From Symbiodinium kawagutii (lineage: Eukaryota > Sar > Dinophyceae > Suessiales > Symbiodiniaceae), in NCBI GenBank assembly GCA_009767595.1, contig VSDK01012404.1, forward strand, positions 332,796 to 396,795: a DNA stretch of 64,000 bases, written 5' to 3'. Each line of letters begins with the position of its first letter. Position 1 is the stretch's first letter. Below are positions 31,135 through 42,545 of this stretch, one piece after another. The translations under genes and the position numbers were made by a program. The notes beneath the pieces are model-generated. The model made no database searches. It worked only from the letters and a program-made list of their open reading frames with translations, and was not told where the DNA came from.

Positions 31135-31365
31135 CAGGCAGGGATATCGCTTAAATAATCATGGCCTCTCACAATGCAAACAGTGGCTCGTATTCCATTT
31201 GTCAGTATGATGGTCAGCTGCATTGCAAGTTTAAACTCCAATGCCGCGGCAAATGCATTTAGTCTATGACAAACATTTGCAAGAAAGCCAAAATAGGCTA
31301 GCAAAGACCATTTATCCATAGGTATGCTGCCTTTAATTGACCAGGAGTCCTTATGCAATTTCAAG
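31135..31365 (-). CDS. Candidate exon, partly hydrophobic
   Basis: A 77-codon frame: KLHKDSWSIKGSIPMDKWSL, then LNAFAAALEFKLAMQLTIIL. It lies just past the (GAT)n tract. Confidence 0.5.
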
Positions 31366-31591
31366 ATATTTTAGGTAGGCAAATCGTCTACTGAGTGTAT
31401 GGTATGACTCAAATCAAGATCTTTTTTTTTTCAGTTCTTCTGTACGCAATCACGCTGTGGACACCGCCTGCCGCTAGATCACAGTTTCCTACTGACCAGT
31501 GACCACACTGACCAGTGGCCACCCTGCAGGGTCCTAAAGATCTTAGTCAAATGAGTTTCATTCTGTTGTATGTGTGTTTGTGTTTACCTGT

Positions 31592-31691
31592 CCCTATGCT
31601 TCCAGTTACCATTATAGTAGGTAACCAGTTGGTTTCTACAATTGTTGTTTCGGTTTGGTTACCTACTATAATGGCAACTGGAAGCATAGGG
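31592..31691 (+). mobile_element. Inverted-repeat element, family 3
   Basis: Nearly perfect hairpin: CCCTATGCTTCCAGTTACCA and TAGTAGGTAACCA at the left, complementary sequence at the right ending GAAGCATAGGG. Confidence 0.75.
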
Positions 31692-31779
31692 TTTCCTCAG
31701 TTTCATGTCCACCCTACTAGTCTCTACTGTGGCAGGAAAAACGAATAACGTGCACAAATTCAAATCCTGTCCAACCTAT

Positions 31780-31895
31780 CTGTTGCAGGCGGTTTTCCTA
31801 ACCTGGCCAAGAAGGAGTGACCGGATAATCACCCAACTCCGCCCACTCCTTTGGCGTTTCGCACCTTGGGCGATATTATCTCCCATAGTTATACA
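31780..31895 (-). CDS. Candidate short basic exon
   Basis: Reads MGDNIAQGAKRQRSGRSWVI and IRSLLLGQVRKTACN. Confidence 0.45.
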
Positions 31896-32269
31896 TTATA
31901 AACCATGATGATTGACCATTCCTGACCAGTAGAAAACAATTATAAACCATGATGATTTAATAGGTAAGCAGTACTAACCACGTGATAAATCACCTATGTA
32001 GTTGATGAATCCCTTGCATTCGCCATTGAACCATTTGTTGGTCATTATCCATATTATCCCCTTTAAAATTGATGGTTAGTCGGTAAATCCCCTATGATTG
32101 TTGATTATCATCCCCCATTAATCATCGTTCACCACTAATTAAATTGACTTTCTTGTTTGCTATTATCCCTGATCACTGTAACAAATATATTAACCACATT
32201 TAACCGTCATTGTTAGTTGGCAAATCCCCTATTAAGCACTCATTAATTAATCCATAATCTGACTGATTA

Positions 32270-32450
32270 ATCTATAAATTGAATGCTTAGCTGCACCCAT
32301 TGACTCCTTGGCCACGCCTCGTCAGTGTAGTCGATCTCCACCCCCACGGTGCTGCCTTTCCTGCAGCGCTGTCGTGTGCGTGCGCTACCTGCTACGACAA
32401 CCAGTGCAGCAACGACGATTTTCGTCCCTGTGCAAATTGGAACCCATCGG
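32270..32450 (-). CDS. Candidate exon with a possible membrane helix
   Basis: Reads GTKIVVAALVVVAGSARTRQ (a hydrophobic segment) then STVGVEIDYTDEAWPRSQWV. Its start abuts an inverted-repeat element at 32449. Confidence 0.5.
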
Positions 32451-32559
32451 TGGTTTCTAAATAGCTGGGGGTACCCCAAAAATGGTTGGTTTATTGTTTA
32501 TTTCTAGTAATGATTGATATTGGATGTTTTGGGGGTACCTCTATTTTGAGAAACCACCC
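32449..32559 (+). mobile_element. Inverted-repeat element, family 2
   Basis: GTGGTTTCTAAATAGCTGGG ... GTACCTCTATTTTGAGAAAC, closing CACC; both arms carry GGGGGTACC. Confidence 0.72.
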
Positions 32560-32599
32560 TTGGATTTGACACATCTTGGTGGCTTATAGATCCCTTGCT

Positions 32600-32830
32600 A
32601 GTTAGTGGGTATAAGCCATCCAGACATCAAGCAGTTTGTTGACGTGGGATTCCCCGCCGTTGGTAGCGAAGCGGTGGTGACCGGGACCACCGACTTGAAG
32701 CCACCGAACTTGTCTTCAATGCGATGTCCGCCTTGGAGGCCACCCAACTCAGGGGCAAGGCGGCAAGGGCGAGGCACCGGGCGAGTGGCGTTGGTGGGCA
32801 TCCAAGCGAGGAATGAGTCCATTCAACGCG
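32600..32830 (-). CDS. Candidate exon
   Basis: Reads RLAPELGGLQGGHRIEDKFG and FKSVVPVTTASLPTAGNPTS. A plus frame (FVDVGFPAVGSEAVVTGTTD) is equally open, so strand is uncertain. Confidence 0.45.
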
Positions 32831-32904
32831 GGGAATGTGGTGATTTGAGTTGTGATTCGAGTCATGATGAAACTCATCATTGAAACTCGATTCCTATTGG
32901 CATG

Positions 32905-33065
32905 GCACATCATTGGCCAGTTCAATCTACTTCGGCCAAACATGAAGTGCGCGTGCTCATTGAGTGGTTCGTGCATCCAATCTCCCAAGACCTTCACGAA
33001 ACCGTGCATGTGGTGGGGGCCCACCCGGGCTCTGTCCATCAATGTGGCAGAAAAACTGGGCTTGT
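32905..33065 (-). CDS. Candidate exon, His-rich
   Basis: Reads ATLMDRARVGPHHMHGFVKV and DWMHEPLNEHAHFMFGRSRL. Confidence 0.5.
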
Positions 33066-33319
33066 CCACAGATGTACCTCCAGACTTTGTTGGTTTCTTG
33101 AAAACTATCAGTTGTTTCTCAGATTATTTTCGAGTACCATCATTCATGGACAACCTGATGTGGTGACGGTAAACCTGTTTGAGTTGGTTTATATTCTTGG
33201 ACTGCTGTGAATCACATCCTGATTGGAATATCTTGAATGGTCCCCAGCCCTCCTTTTGAGAAAAATACGTCCATTTTGGGTCCGGAGCTGTACTGATGAA
33301 ATAACAATCTTGTGGTGCT

Positions 33320-33560
33320 ATGACTGGTGGCCCCCACTTTGAGGATGATACTCCTGGCAGTAACCATCACTCAGTGTACCGCAAAATCCAGAATGCTGTT
33401 GGCTCATTCGTGTCTGACATGTGGATCCTGTTGGCCAAACAAGGATACCCATGGATACCTGTGCAATCTTCTCAGCTGTGAACTTGGTGTCCTGTCCGTG
33501 CTGAGGCCCCTGTGTTCCCTTTTGGTGGAAACACCCAATTCGACAAGAACTCATCCATCG
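33320..33560 (-). CDS. Candidate exon
   Basis: Reads QHGQDTKFTAEKIAQVSMGI then SGFCGTLSDGYCQEYHPQSG. Confidence 0.45.
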
Positions 33561-33779
33561 TTTGACCATCATTGTGCATCAACCACCAGGCCCTTTGACC
33601 ATCATTCAACCATCAATTGACCATCAATTCACCACCAATTCACCATGAATTCACCACCATCCAAGACCATCATCAACAGTTCACACCTCCGAATTTGCAA
33701 AGCTTTTCACCGAACCGGGGAGACTCTCAAGCCGAACGTGTCACCTGGTTTTTTAACCGGGAAAGCGAAGTTGGAACCT

Positions 33780-33920
33780 GACGGCCGATGCCCCTGCTGA
33801 TGGCCCAAGGGGCTGATGTAAAGATGCCCGAACTCGTCGCAGCCAAAGAAGCCCTCTGCTGCATGTGCTCGCCGCTCTCCCGTGAGCCGGTTATCCTGTT
33901 CGCGGCGAACGGAGCTCACC
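33780..33920 (-). CDS. Candidate exon, frame uncertain
   Basis: AEGFFGCDEFGHLYISPLGH in one frame; another reads FAANRITGSRESGEHMQQRA. Confidence 0.4.
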
Positions 33921-34104
33921 GAACGGTGGTGCTACCACCGGCGACCATTCGGATGACCAAGGCGAAGCGAAGTCGGAACATGCTGGATGTTGATTGAACA
34001 AAATGCTTGGCAAGTGGGCAACTAGAAGGTCAGAACCATAATTCACAGAATGTTTGATTTTTTCTTCAACAAAATGATTGACAGCAAATAAATTAACTTC
34101 ATAC

Positions 34105-34290
34105 AACCACAGCATGAGCCTTTGCGAAGAGCTCAAAGTCATAGTGGCATCCCCAAATCTGCAAAATGTCTTGAGAAAAGGCAAAGCAACCAGTTGATCC
34201 CCAGCTTTAGGATCCCGGATTGTTAATGTTAGAGTGTATGTGGGATCTGGCCGGAATTTCGCAGCATATGTAGTAATAAACCGCTCCATT
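34105..34290 (-). CDS. Candidate exon
   Basis: Reads ERFITTYAAKFRPDPTYTLT then RDPKAGDQLVALPFLKTFCR. Beta-strand-like pattern. Its upstream edge is a half copy of the TTTCTCAAAATAGG element. Confidence 0.55.
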
Positions 34291-34404
34291 TTTGGGGGGG
34301 TTCCCTATGGCTTGAGAAACACCAAAAATAGTATATAGTTGTTGTAACCATTCTTGTTGGTTGTTATCTTCTATTATTAACCATGGTTAGTAGTAAACCA
34401 ATCA

Positions 34405-34560
34405 CATCTATCAACTCCGCTCATAGTTTCAACACCGTCCCCTTTGGCCTCTCCAACGTACTTGGAGGAGATGGCACCCACATAGATGGGCACCAAAGCT
34501 GCATCTTCATCCTGTGTCATGGGATGACCATGGGTTCCAACGTGGAGGTGCTCTTCAAAT
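34405..34560 (-). CDS. Candidate exon
   Basis: Reads EEHLHVGTHGHPMTQDEDAA, ALVPIYVGAISSKYVGEAKG and DGVETMSGVD without a stop. One of the most protein-like stretches in the window. The plus strand is also open. Confidence 0.6.
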
Positions 34561-34564
34561 CACT

Positions 34565-34680
34565 GGTTTTCCCATGGGTTTTCCATGGTTTCCCATGGAT
34601 TTTCCATGGGTTTTCCATGGGTTTTCCAGGGTTTCCCATGTTTTTGCCATATTTTTTCCAATGTTTTCCCATGATCTTCT
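34565..34680 (+). repeat. TTTTCCATGGG minisatellite
   Basis: TTTTCCATGGGTTTTCCATG units, degenerating to CCCATGTTTTTGCC at the right. Confidence 0.7.
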
Positions 34681-34804
34681 CGTGTACCATTCTGTCAACC
34701 CATGTCAACCCCAACATTGAAAAGTCAGGGACTTTTCAACAGAACTGATGTTCTTTTGCCACATCTCCCACGCCTACCGTCGGTGTCCATATATGCACTA
34801 TATA

Positions 34805-34986
34805 CATCCAAAATCCTTGATTGGCCGAGGAAAAATAGCAAGGTTTGAACATTCAGGCACCAACAAATCCTGAGTCTTTTTGCTGTGCAATGCTCTCCCC
34901 ATGACCGCAACTGACACAGCGGCCTCGTTGTCATCTTCCTCTCCAGTCTTACAAACCGATTTGATGTAAAAATCCACGTTCACTAC
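34805..34986 (-). CDS. Candidate exon with a good acceptor
   Basis: A TTTCTGCCAG/G acceptor precedes VVNVDFYIKSVCKTGEEDDN, EAAVSVAVMGRALHSKKTQD and LLVPECSNLAIFPRPIKDFG. AG followed by G fits dinoflagellate introns. Not recognised. Confidence 0.65.
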
Positions 34987-35129
34987 CTGGCAGAAACCGG
35001 GGGATTGTCCAGCCAGAGCTGCGTACTGTGATCAAATCATGGGGCTTGTCATATCTTGCCATCCCAGCAAATGGAGAAAGTTCTACTCACGCAACATGAA
35101 CCCTTCATGTAGCAATCTCAAAATACCTT

Positions 35130-35335
35130 GAACTTGGAAAAAACAAGCTATTGACCGCAGAACAAGCCACATGCTCTCTATCTACCAAGCAGAACTGCCT
35201 GACAGAACCAGAAAGCAATTTCACCACATGGCAGTCTGCCACACCAGGGCTGGTTCCCGGACATACGCATTTTGTTGGGCCATCTGTCAGTGATGGAACC
35301 CAAAACCATGCCCAAGGAGTGATCATTCTCAGAGA
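35130..35335 (-). CDS. Candidate exon, Cys-containing
   Basis: Reads FWVPSLTDGPTKCVCPGTSP and LLSGSVRQFCLVDREHVACS. The opposite strand is also open. Confidence 0.45.
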
Positions 35336-35357
35336 AACTACCCTTTGATGCAGGTGA

Positions 35358-35477
35358 TTTGGCAGTGGGTCAAAACCCCGTACCCCTGGTTCCCCTATCA
35401 TTAACCATGGTTTTCCCTATTATTGTTGGCTATTATCCCCCATTAGTTGGTTGATTAATATTGACCCATACCCATTT
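35358..35477 (+). mobile_element. Inverted-repeat element, family 1
   Basis: TTGGCAGTGGGTCAAAACCC ... TTGACCCATACCCATT; the first 45 bp match the copy at 634 almost exactly. Confidence 0.72.
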
Positions 35478-35478
35478 G

Positions 35479-35595
35479 ACTCATGCAAAGGCTCATTTCC
35501 ATTGGAAAATCTTTGGGTACCAAGCTTGGTGCCAGCAGGGCCAGCCTTGCCGTCGATGAGTCCCATGCTGGACTGACTCAGGCGCAACACCAAAC
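35479..35595 (-). CDS. Candidate exon
   Basis: After CAACAG/G, reads LRLSQSSMGLIDGKAGPAGT then KLGTQRFSNGNEPLHES. It stops at the edge of the inverted-repeat element 35358-35477. Confidence 0.6.
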
Positions 35596-35717
35596 CTGTT
35601 GCCTAGGGCAGGGCATGAAGCATTAGACAATCTTGAAGTGATGTGTTTTTCTCCTATGGCTGAAGCATTGTACGCTATTGGGAAGCGGAAGTCATGGATT
35701 TTATCTCATGAAGCTTG

Positions 35718-35849
35718 TCTGGTTGGTGGTTAATATTAGTCAACCAACCAGTTGTTAATGTTTTGTAGGGTATGAAAAATATTAATCAACCAACTAATAG
35801 TTAATAAATCCTAGGGAAAATAAAAAATGTTTCAAACCACCAAGCAGTT
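35718..35849 (+). mobile_element. Inverted-repeat element, family 4, with an internal duplication
   Basis: CTGGTTGGTGGTTAATATTA ... TTTCAAACCACCAAGCAGTT. The ATATTAATCAACCAAC unit occurs twice inside. Confidence 0.65.
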
Positions 35850-35864
35850 GTTATTGGGAAGCGG

Positions 35865-35985
35865 GAAGATCCCGCAGCTTATCCCATGTTGTGAAGCTTA
35901 TGGACCTGAGGTCTTCGTTGGTCACTGTGGCAGGTGATCTAATCCTACCGTCTGTCACCAAACATGGTTCTTGTCAGGCCTGAAA
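35865..35985 (-). CDS. Candidate exon
   Basis: Reads PCLVTDGRIRSPATVTNEDL and RSISFTTWDKLRDLPASQ. Adjacent to the inverted-repeat element ending at 35849. Confidence 0.6.
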
Positions 35986-36299
35986 AAGGGGAAGATTGTC
36001 ACCAAGCCATGATAGTTGTGTGATTATCAAATTGTCATGGTAGTTTTTGATTACCAGTTGATTGTCATCCATGATCAACTGGTCATGGTAGTTTTGTGGT
36101 TTTATGAAATGGTGTCCTATATTCATCACTGCCATGGCCAAGACCGTTGCACCCTACCCACAAATCCCAAGGGGTTCAATCTGTATATATTAGGTTCATC
36201 ATTAGTTGGCTTTAGTCACTTGTTGGATAGACGTGCCGCAGCCAACAATACTGGTTGATTGACTATGGCATCGTGGTCAATAGTGCTTGTTAGCAACCA

Positions 36300-36425
36300 G
36301 CAACGACAGGGAGAGTATAAACATATAGCCCGTCTTTGCATAAGCCATATTCGCGAGACCAGGATGGAGTGTGCCCCAAAAATGATTGTGCTTCCCATTT
36401 CTTGCCCATCTAAATCAATCATCAG
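36300..36425 (-). CDS. Candidate exon
   Basis: Reads MIDLDGQEMGSTIIFGAHSI then LVSRIWLMQRRAICLYS. Confidence 0.45.
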
Positions 36426-36834
36426 TATTGTAGGGGTTCACCTGACTGCAGAGCATGACCATCTGGGACAGAGAGTAGCAGCTAAGCACCGACCAACCAT
36501 CACCATCAGCCAGCTCTGGGCTCAGCTATGAATAACAAAGCGGTACCCCCCAAGTAGGTAAGCTAGCAACTAGCTAGCCATATTTACGTTAGATGTAACT
36601 TGTCGTCCCCATTCAAGTTGGAGGATCACTCCGCAATAACAAGCGTTGTAGGCTGGTCCTGATATGGGGGTTCCCCCTCTGAAACAGATTGTCTTCCCCC
36701 TTACAACCCTTCATTCATGGTGGTTCCACCTCTGAAACGGATGTTTTTCCCATTAATCAAAAAAAAACATGTGTGGCAATGGATGATTCCCCTTAGAACA
36801 TCTTAGAACCCTTCAGTTATGGCGGTCCCCCCTT

Positions 36835-36985
36835 CCCAGTGGCTGCGGTTTCGCCACAGCTGGGTGCTCAGCACCTGGTTCTTGTCGGTGTATTCGATGG
36901 TGCGCGGGTCCAAGACCTGCTGCTCCACGGTCTTGCGATCGCCCAAGTCCTGGGCGCCCAGGAACGGATGCACGGCTTGAAGGGA
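36835..36985 (-). CDS. Candidate exon
   Basis: Reads AVHPFLGAQDLGDRKTVEQQ, VLDPRTIEYTDKNQVLSTQL and WRNRSHWEG. Charged, helix-compatible, GC-rich in third positions. Not recognised. Confidence 0.65.
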
Positions 36986-37554
36986 GGTCCCCCGTGGTCT
37001 CAACGGCAGCAACAAAACCCATCCCAAACAGCTGCATCTTCAACCATACCTAGTTTCGTTTTTCATGAGTTGCTACTCATTAACCATGAATCTTTCTTAA
37101 GTATCAAATCTTACTAGAACAATCAGCGAGAGTGGGGGTGTCCGACAACCGACAAGGATACAACAACAAAGCCCGTTGTGAACTGCTCCTGTATTCTGTA
37201 TATTGATTGGTTGAAGAAGAGTACCAGTATGGGTGAAAAACCCAAATAGATCCAAATAGTACAGAAAATCAAAAACTACCCTCATGAATAAATGCACAAT
37301 CATTTGCTACTGCTAAAGTAAATATTTGCACAAAATAACAATAATATACAATAACAATAATAATAAGTGGATCCAGGTCAGATATGAGTTGCCAATAACA
37401 GGGGCTTTTGACACTACCAAAGTTGCTACTCGGCAGCGAAAACGAAGTTGCTTGCTTACTTGCTATTGTATACATCTGTTGCAGGATTTGCAAAAATTGA
37501 TACATTTCTTTGTTCAAATGTATCACAAATTTGCTTTTATTTCAGCCAGCCATG

Positions 37555-37810
37555 TTGACATATATTGGAGTGCCAAAGGCTGGAAACTGTGGCTCTGCAC
37601 TCATCCGTTCTGAGATCCCATCATCTTCGCTCCACTCAATGCCATCCGCAAAGCCCACGGTGTACATCTCCATGTTGGACTCACGAACGTAATCCATCTC
37701 GTCCTCCCAGCTTGGCCGGCCCCAGGGGAGGTTCATCCCATGAAGATCCATAGGATCCAGGCTCCGAGGCCCACAAAAGTCAGCAGTTCCAGGTGGATCA
37801 GTTATAGAGG
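37555..37810 (-). CDS. Candidate acidic exon
   Basis: Reads LPWGRPSWEDEMDYVRESNM, EMYTVGFADGIEWSEDDGIS and ERMSAEPQFPAFGTPIYVNM. Strong acidic bias and absence of stops make chance unlikely. Confidence 0.65.
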
Positions 37811-37869
37811 AGGGCGTGGTGCGAAAAGATATGAGCAGTATAGAGGTGTGAACAAAGTGTTGATTGCTC

Positions 37870-38115
37870 GATCTACCACAAAATACTTGGTAGAGTGGAG
37901 AATGAATCAATGAGCTCATTCCATTGTAGCTTGCACGCCCAGACTTTCAGCCTTTGTTCCATCCAATCCAGCAGCCCAATCTCGTTTGTCCCTCCTCAAA
38001 CTCCTTGCCAATTTGCTTGATCATCTTGACTTGGTGATGTGCTTCTTGAACCTGTAGGCGTTCAAAAATGCCAAGCAACCCACCAAAAAAGGTGTGGTGG
38101 TCCAACACCGAAAAC
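37870..38115 (-). CDS. Candidate exon with a one-base frame break
   Basis: Reads VLDHHTFFGGLLGIFERLQV, QEAHHQVKMIKQIGKEFEEG, then near 37980 the natural continuation EIGLLDWMEQRLKVWACKLQ and WNELIDSF lies one base out of frame. Mostly helical, Glu/Lys/Gln-rich, possibly coiled coil. Not recognised. Confidence 0.65.
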
Positions 38116-38671
38116 TACCACTGTGTATCAAGAGTCCGAAGTAGACACCAAAATAGTGCTGGAACGTCAAGCACCAAAATCCTAAATGCATCGAAATGCG
38201 AAACATGGCAATTCCTCCAGAAAGCAAATAAACATAAACAACCATCATGAACAACCATTTGATGCATCGGTTACCACCATCCAACCATCATTCAACACCA
38301 TTCGCCAGCACCATCTGACCTTGTTTGACCATAGGTCCTTCCCCATTCATAAACATCTTCATCTGTTCATCTCAAGTGCTCAGCAGGGGCGCAGGAAATG
38401 CGTCTCACTGCGCGCAGAATGAGTTCAACTGAAGGCGGTGATTAGTTCCGAAAAAAGCACTGGTGATCAGCCTGTTAACATGGCAAAAAACAAGCCTGAA
38501 CACAGTTGGAACAGACTTCATGATGCTTACATAATGATGCTCCATGATAGTCAATCATGATTAACAACATCATTGGCTAGCGGTAATACCTGGAATCGTT
38601 TTAAATAATACTGGTCAATGAGTCAATGAGTGTTAATGATAATCTAAAATCTGATCTGCTACTGGACCTCA

Positions 38672-38824
38672 CCTCGTTGGCAGTTCCAGTGTTCGGAAGG
38701 CGGTCCCTGGGCGCCGCACCCAAGGCTCTAGGGCTTCGAATTTCGGTTCATCACCCACCTCAGCTGTCACCAGTTGCAGTAATACCTCGGGAGTCACCCC
38801 CTGTTTATTTTCCAACTGAAAGAC
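38672..38824 (-). CDS. Candidate exon with a good acceptor
   Basis: ACTGTCTTTCAG precedes LENKQGVTPEVLLQLVTAEV and GDEPKFEALEPWVRRPGTAF. The pyrimidine-rich acceptor is a positive sign. The plus strand is also open. Confidence 0.6.
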
Positions 38825-38910
38825 AGTGATGACTACCAAAACATGGAAGTATGCCACGCAGATCATCATCAAATAGTTATTGCATGTCATTGCCAGTGAA
38901 ACTTTCAATC

Positions 38911-39010
38911 GTTTCTTCAAATAGGGAACGCCCACTAAGATGGTTGGTTTACCATTAAAGCACCCATATGGGATGATTTATGGGTACCCCTGTTTTGAGA
39001 AACACCTATA
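38911..39010 (+). mobile_element. Inverted-repeat element, family 2
   Basis: GTTTCTTCAAATAGGGAACG ... GGGTACCCCTGTTTTGAGAA, closing ACACCTATA. Confidence 0.66.
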
Positions 39011-39125
39011 TATTCCACAACTGAACTTCTCCGTTCATTGTTTTGTGTGTCCCACTGTTTGGCCACACGTTGATGTTTCTTGATGTTGAGATCCAAATCT
39101 GCCTGTTGTGCAGTACTTGAGTCAT
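39008..39125 (-). CDS. Candidate exon, coiled-coil-like
   Basis: Reads TAQQADLDLNIKKHQRVAKQ then WDTQNNERRSSVVEYIG. Abuts an inverted-repeat element ending at 39010. Confidence 0.6.
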
Positions 39126-39179
39126 ACTACTGGTAGCTCGCATTGATTTGCTTAGACCGGCACAAGGATGTGTCACCAC

Positions 39180-39320
39180 GGAACTACAAGACATGGGGGT
39201 TCCCGGATGGCATCTTGGGAAACGCGATTGCTTCTAAGGCTTTGGGTCAGTCGACCCAAGAAGTCACCATTGTGAGTCGCTGGAACTGGAGCACATGGAG
39301 CATTGACTTGGGCTATACTT
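39180..39320 (-). CDS. Candidate exon
   Basis: Reads NAPCAPVPATHNGDFLGRLT then SLRSNRVSQDAIREPPCLVV. Confidence 0.5.
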
Positions 39321-39513
39321 GAAACTGTGCACTGGCGATCATTATGCAATTTGTGAATCAAGATTCGGGAATCAAAAATACTTGAATCACTAATCCAATT
39401 CATGTTGATTCCTGAAACTGAAAAACTCACAACTTGGGACCAATACGGGATTCGTTTGCATGGAAAAAAACATTGGATCCCAACCCATCCACCCATATGT
39501 TGCTATCCCCTAT

Positions 39514-39609
39514 TGTTAACCATTATAACCAGCTATTGTTGGTTGGCTATAACCACCTATTATAACAATGGGGGATAATTACCAATAATAGCTGGTTATA
39601 ATGGTTAAT
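39514..39609 (+). mobile_element. Inverted-repeat element, TTAACCATTATAACC type
   Basis: GTTAACCATTATAACCAGCT at the left and AGCTGGTTATAATGGTTAAT at the right, near-perfect complements. Confidence 0.6.
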
Positions 39610-39664
39610 ATCATATAGCAGTCCTATAGCTAGTTATATCGTAATAACCAATACTATTGTTATA

Positions 39665-39820
39665 ACCAACCAGCCATATCCATAGCCAGAAGTCCATCGC
39701 CAAAGTCCAGGGGACATAGAGCAGTTGCAAGCGCTGAATCGTCTCCAGGAAGTCCTGCAGAGCTCACAGCTCTGCTAGTCATCAGCGGTTCCATCAGCTG
39801 TAGCAGCGCTTGGGCAGCTA
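39665..39820 (-). CDS. Candidate exon
   Basis: After ACCATAG, reads AAQALLQLMEPLMTSRAVSS and ALATALCPLDFGDGLLAMDM. Alanine/leucine-rich helix then acidic loop. Confidence 0.55.
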
Positions 39821-41271
39821 TGGTTGATGACCAGTAAACAGTGGTTGGTATAACCAGTAAGGAGGATGAGGTATAACCAGCAGTGGTTGGTATAACCATC
39901 AACTTGATGAGGATGGATATAACCAGTAAGCAATGGTCAGTAACTGGTTAGTAACTGGTTAGTAACCCATCAAAATGGTAGTCACGAGGATGGTTGCTTT
40001 CTGTTTTCTTTGACATCTTTTTTCAAATATCCAAAAAAACAGGATGAGGTGTTTTCTTCTGCATCGTTCTAATTATCCAAAAAAAACAGGATAAGGATGG
40101 TTGATTTCTTGGCTCAGCCATGCTCAGTTGCTATAGCTGTTACTTTGGCAGCTATATCAAGTAAGTGCCACAGCCAAATTGCCGTGACGTGGATACATGA
40201 TTGCAAGCTACCACATTTGACCTTGGCTATAGCCCAGGTAAATCCAAGCAGTTGGACACTGCATCAGCAAGTTTTTCACCAAGAACTGGTGGCTACATCA
40301 GGACCAACGACTGGATTGCGCATCACACCAAAGAGTTTGCACCCAGGAAAACTCGAATGGAAATGCAAAATAGCTGGTGCTTGTGGCTGCTGGTGGCTGC
40401 TTGTGGCTGCTAGTGGTAGTTTGGTTCATATGCAGGTCATGAGGTGTCTATACAACAAACTGTTGATGCGAAGTTGCACTTTAGCAGGGAAAAAGCCGGC
40501 GGTGCCGTCCTCTTATACAGTGGGCGCACTATGATGCATGAGTCTACACAGTTTAGGTGACGCATCTTATCATACCCAGGTAGGGTACTCTACTATTTCC
40601 CACGAATCAGCCAACAAGTTATTTGCTCATCATGATCAGCTGGTGCTGTCACCAAGTGCAGCAGGTAGCTGTGATTCGGGACCCATGTGCATATCATGGT
40701 GGTGTCCATGTACTGCAAACAACACATGATGTGCCATGTATGATCATCTTTGCCAACGGTAAAATCATCATGGGGGATAGGGGGATGCCATCATTTTTAG
40801 AGATATTTGTGCCGATACCATCACTCCTGGAACATCCCGGTGGAAGTGCTGGCTGCTGATTATCAAGTGCCACGACAACCAAACATGAACATGAACCATG
40901 AGCCGTGATGTAGTTGGTGATGATCCAGTTTACCTGTTGGTAATTGGATAATTCTTATCCATCACAAGTAAACATCACCATTGGCATGTTATCCAACAAA
41001 CATATTCACCACCACCATCTACCGCCCCTCACCCATACGAAAACCAATGGTGACCATTGCCGACCATGCGCTCGGCGGAAGGGTGTCCTTGCGGCGCCGG
41101 CAGATTCTCGAGAGCAGCATCACCTCGGTGATTTTTCGAAAGATTGAGATCTGTTTCTGGAGATAAGATTAGGAGATATGGAGAAATGCAGATTTTGATA
41201 GGTGAGATATTATCAAGATCTTTCTTAGCTAGATCATGTCTGTTTTTCGGATACGATTAGGAGATATGGTG

Positions 41272-41376
41272 ATATGGTGGTTTCTCAAAATAGGGGACTC
41301 GCAAATCATCCAATAGTACTCACTTATAGCAATAAGCAGCAATTTTGGGGGTCCCAATTTTGAGAAACCCCCATAT
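41272..41376 (+). mobile_element. Inverted-repeat element, family 2
   Basis: ATATGGTGGTTTCTCAAAAT ... GGTCCCAATTTTGAGAAACC, closing CCCATAT. Confidence 0.72.
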
Positions 41377-41454
41377 AATCAAACACATGTTGCATATTCT
41401 GTACATGCACATGTGTGAGATTCTGATCATATTGCATGCGCATGCATAAATGCA

Positions 41455-41600
41455 TCAACTGCCGTTGACCTTCTCGAACCAATAGCAAAGAGAGCTCCTA
41501 TCGGCGCCCTGCTGAGGGCTGTGGCAGCTGCAATGGCCAATGCCGAGTCGTTCATGGCAATGAAGTCCAGTAGGCATTGTACGAAGGCTGACAGCGCCTT
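41455..41600 (-). CDS. Candidate exon, helical
   Basis: Reads SAFVQCLLDFIAMNDSALAI then AAATALSRAPIGALFAIGSR. No stop over about 50 codons. Confidence 0.5.
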
Positions 41601-41814
41601 GCGTTTCCGGGATGGTCAGTAACTCAATGACATTCAACGACCATTTACCAATCATTTACGGGTCATTTGCCAATCATCTACCAATCATTGGCAATACCAA
41701 TCATTGACCACTGGTTAACCTGCTGGTTATCTGTTGGTTAAGAGTGGTACTGCTTGTCTGCATTTGATTCACCACGCTGTATTACGTTGTGAACATTACG
41801 AACAAACACGAAAC

Positions 41815-41935
41815 AGGTACCGGCTTGTTGGGACCTTCACCAACTCAATCTTGATTCTTGATGCACGGTTCTGACTTTCGGGCGCGGGATAAATCTCAAA
41901 CATCTGGTGCCACCAAGCTGTGACAGTTTTGAGTG
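41815..41935 (-). CDS. Candidate exon
   Basis: Reads LKTVTAWWHQMFEIYPAPES and QNRASRIKIELVKVPTSRYL. Very protein-like; not recognised. Confidence 0.6.
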
Positions 41936-42326
41936 AACAATGGTCCGTCAATCCCTTTAGTGGAGGTGAGCACCAAGTGAATAGTCAGCCTTGGTAGGGA
42001 CATTCACAAGTACCCGTGGTAAGGATTGGATCATGTGGCGGCACTATGTGTCCTGAGCCAGAATCTGAGTTTAGGCTCAACATCACCACATCAAATGATG
42101 GATTTCACAACACTCGCACTTCAAAACTGGTAACTGACATGCCACCCGGACGGCATGGCCTACCAAAGTTCACCTGCTTGAGGACGACAACCACCAATCT
42201 TCACATGCATGAACAATAATCGCAACATACAAATGCTTATTATAGATAAGTGCACCTAGAGAGGCGCCAACAGATTGATGAATATTAGCTATATCTATCT
42301 GCATGTGTATATGTATTTATGGAACG

Positions 42327-42328
42327 AT

Positions 42329-42360
<32 letters not shown>

Positions 42361-42366
42361 TTTATA
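42327..42366. repeat. (TA)n tract
   Basis: TATATA run with an AAATATAT interruption. Confidence 0.8.
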
Positions 42367-42439
42367 TATGTACATATATCACAACACTATATTCCAAACA
42401 AACCAATATTCCGGCAAACTTGCCCAACCAACCAACCCC

Positions 42440-42545
42440 AAGAAACCGGCTGACCACCCTGTTGGAGGACGCCCAACCCACCACGCACCTTTCGACAGGC
42501 GCGGTCTCCAGAGTCAGGTGGCTGCCATGGCAGGGCCACCTGCAG
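42440..42545 (-). CDS. Candidate exon with a good acceptor
   Basis: TTTTTCCTGCAG/G precedes VALPWQPPDSGDRACRKVRG and LGVLQQGGQPVSWGW. Confidence 0.5.

Noticed and set aside
40097..40534. 145-codon plus-strand open frame
   Set aside because: Contains a simple CTGGTGGCTGCTTGTGGCTG repeat and no coherent domain.
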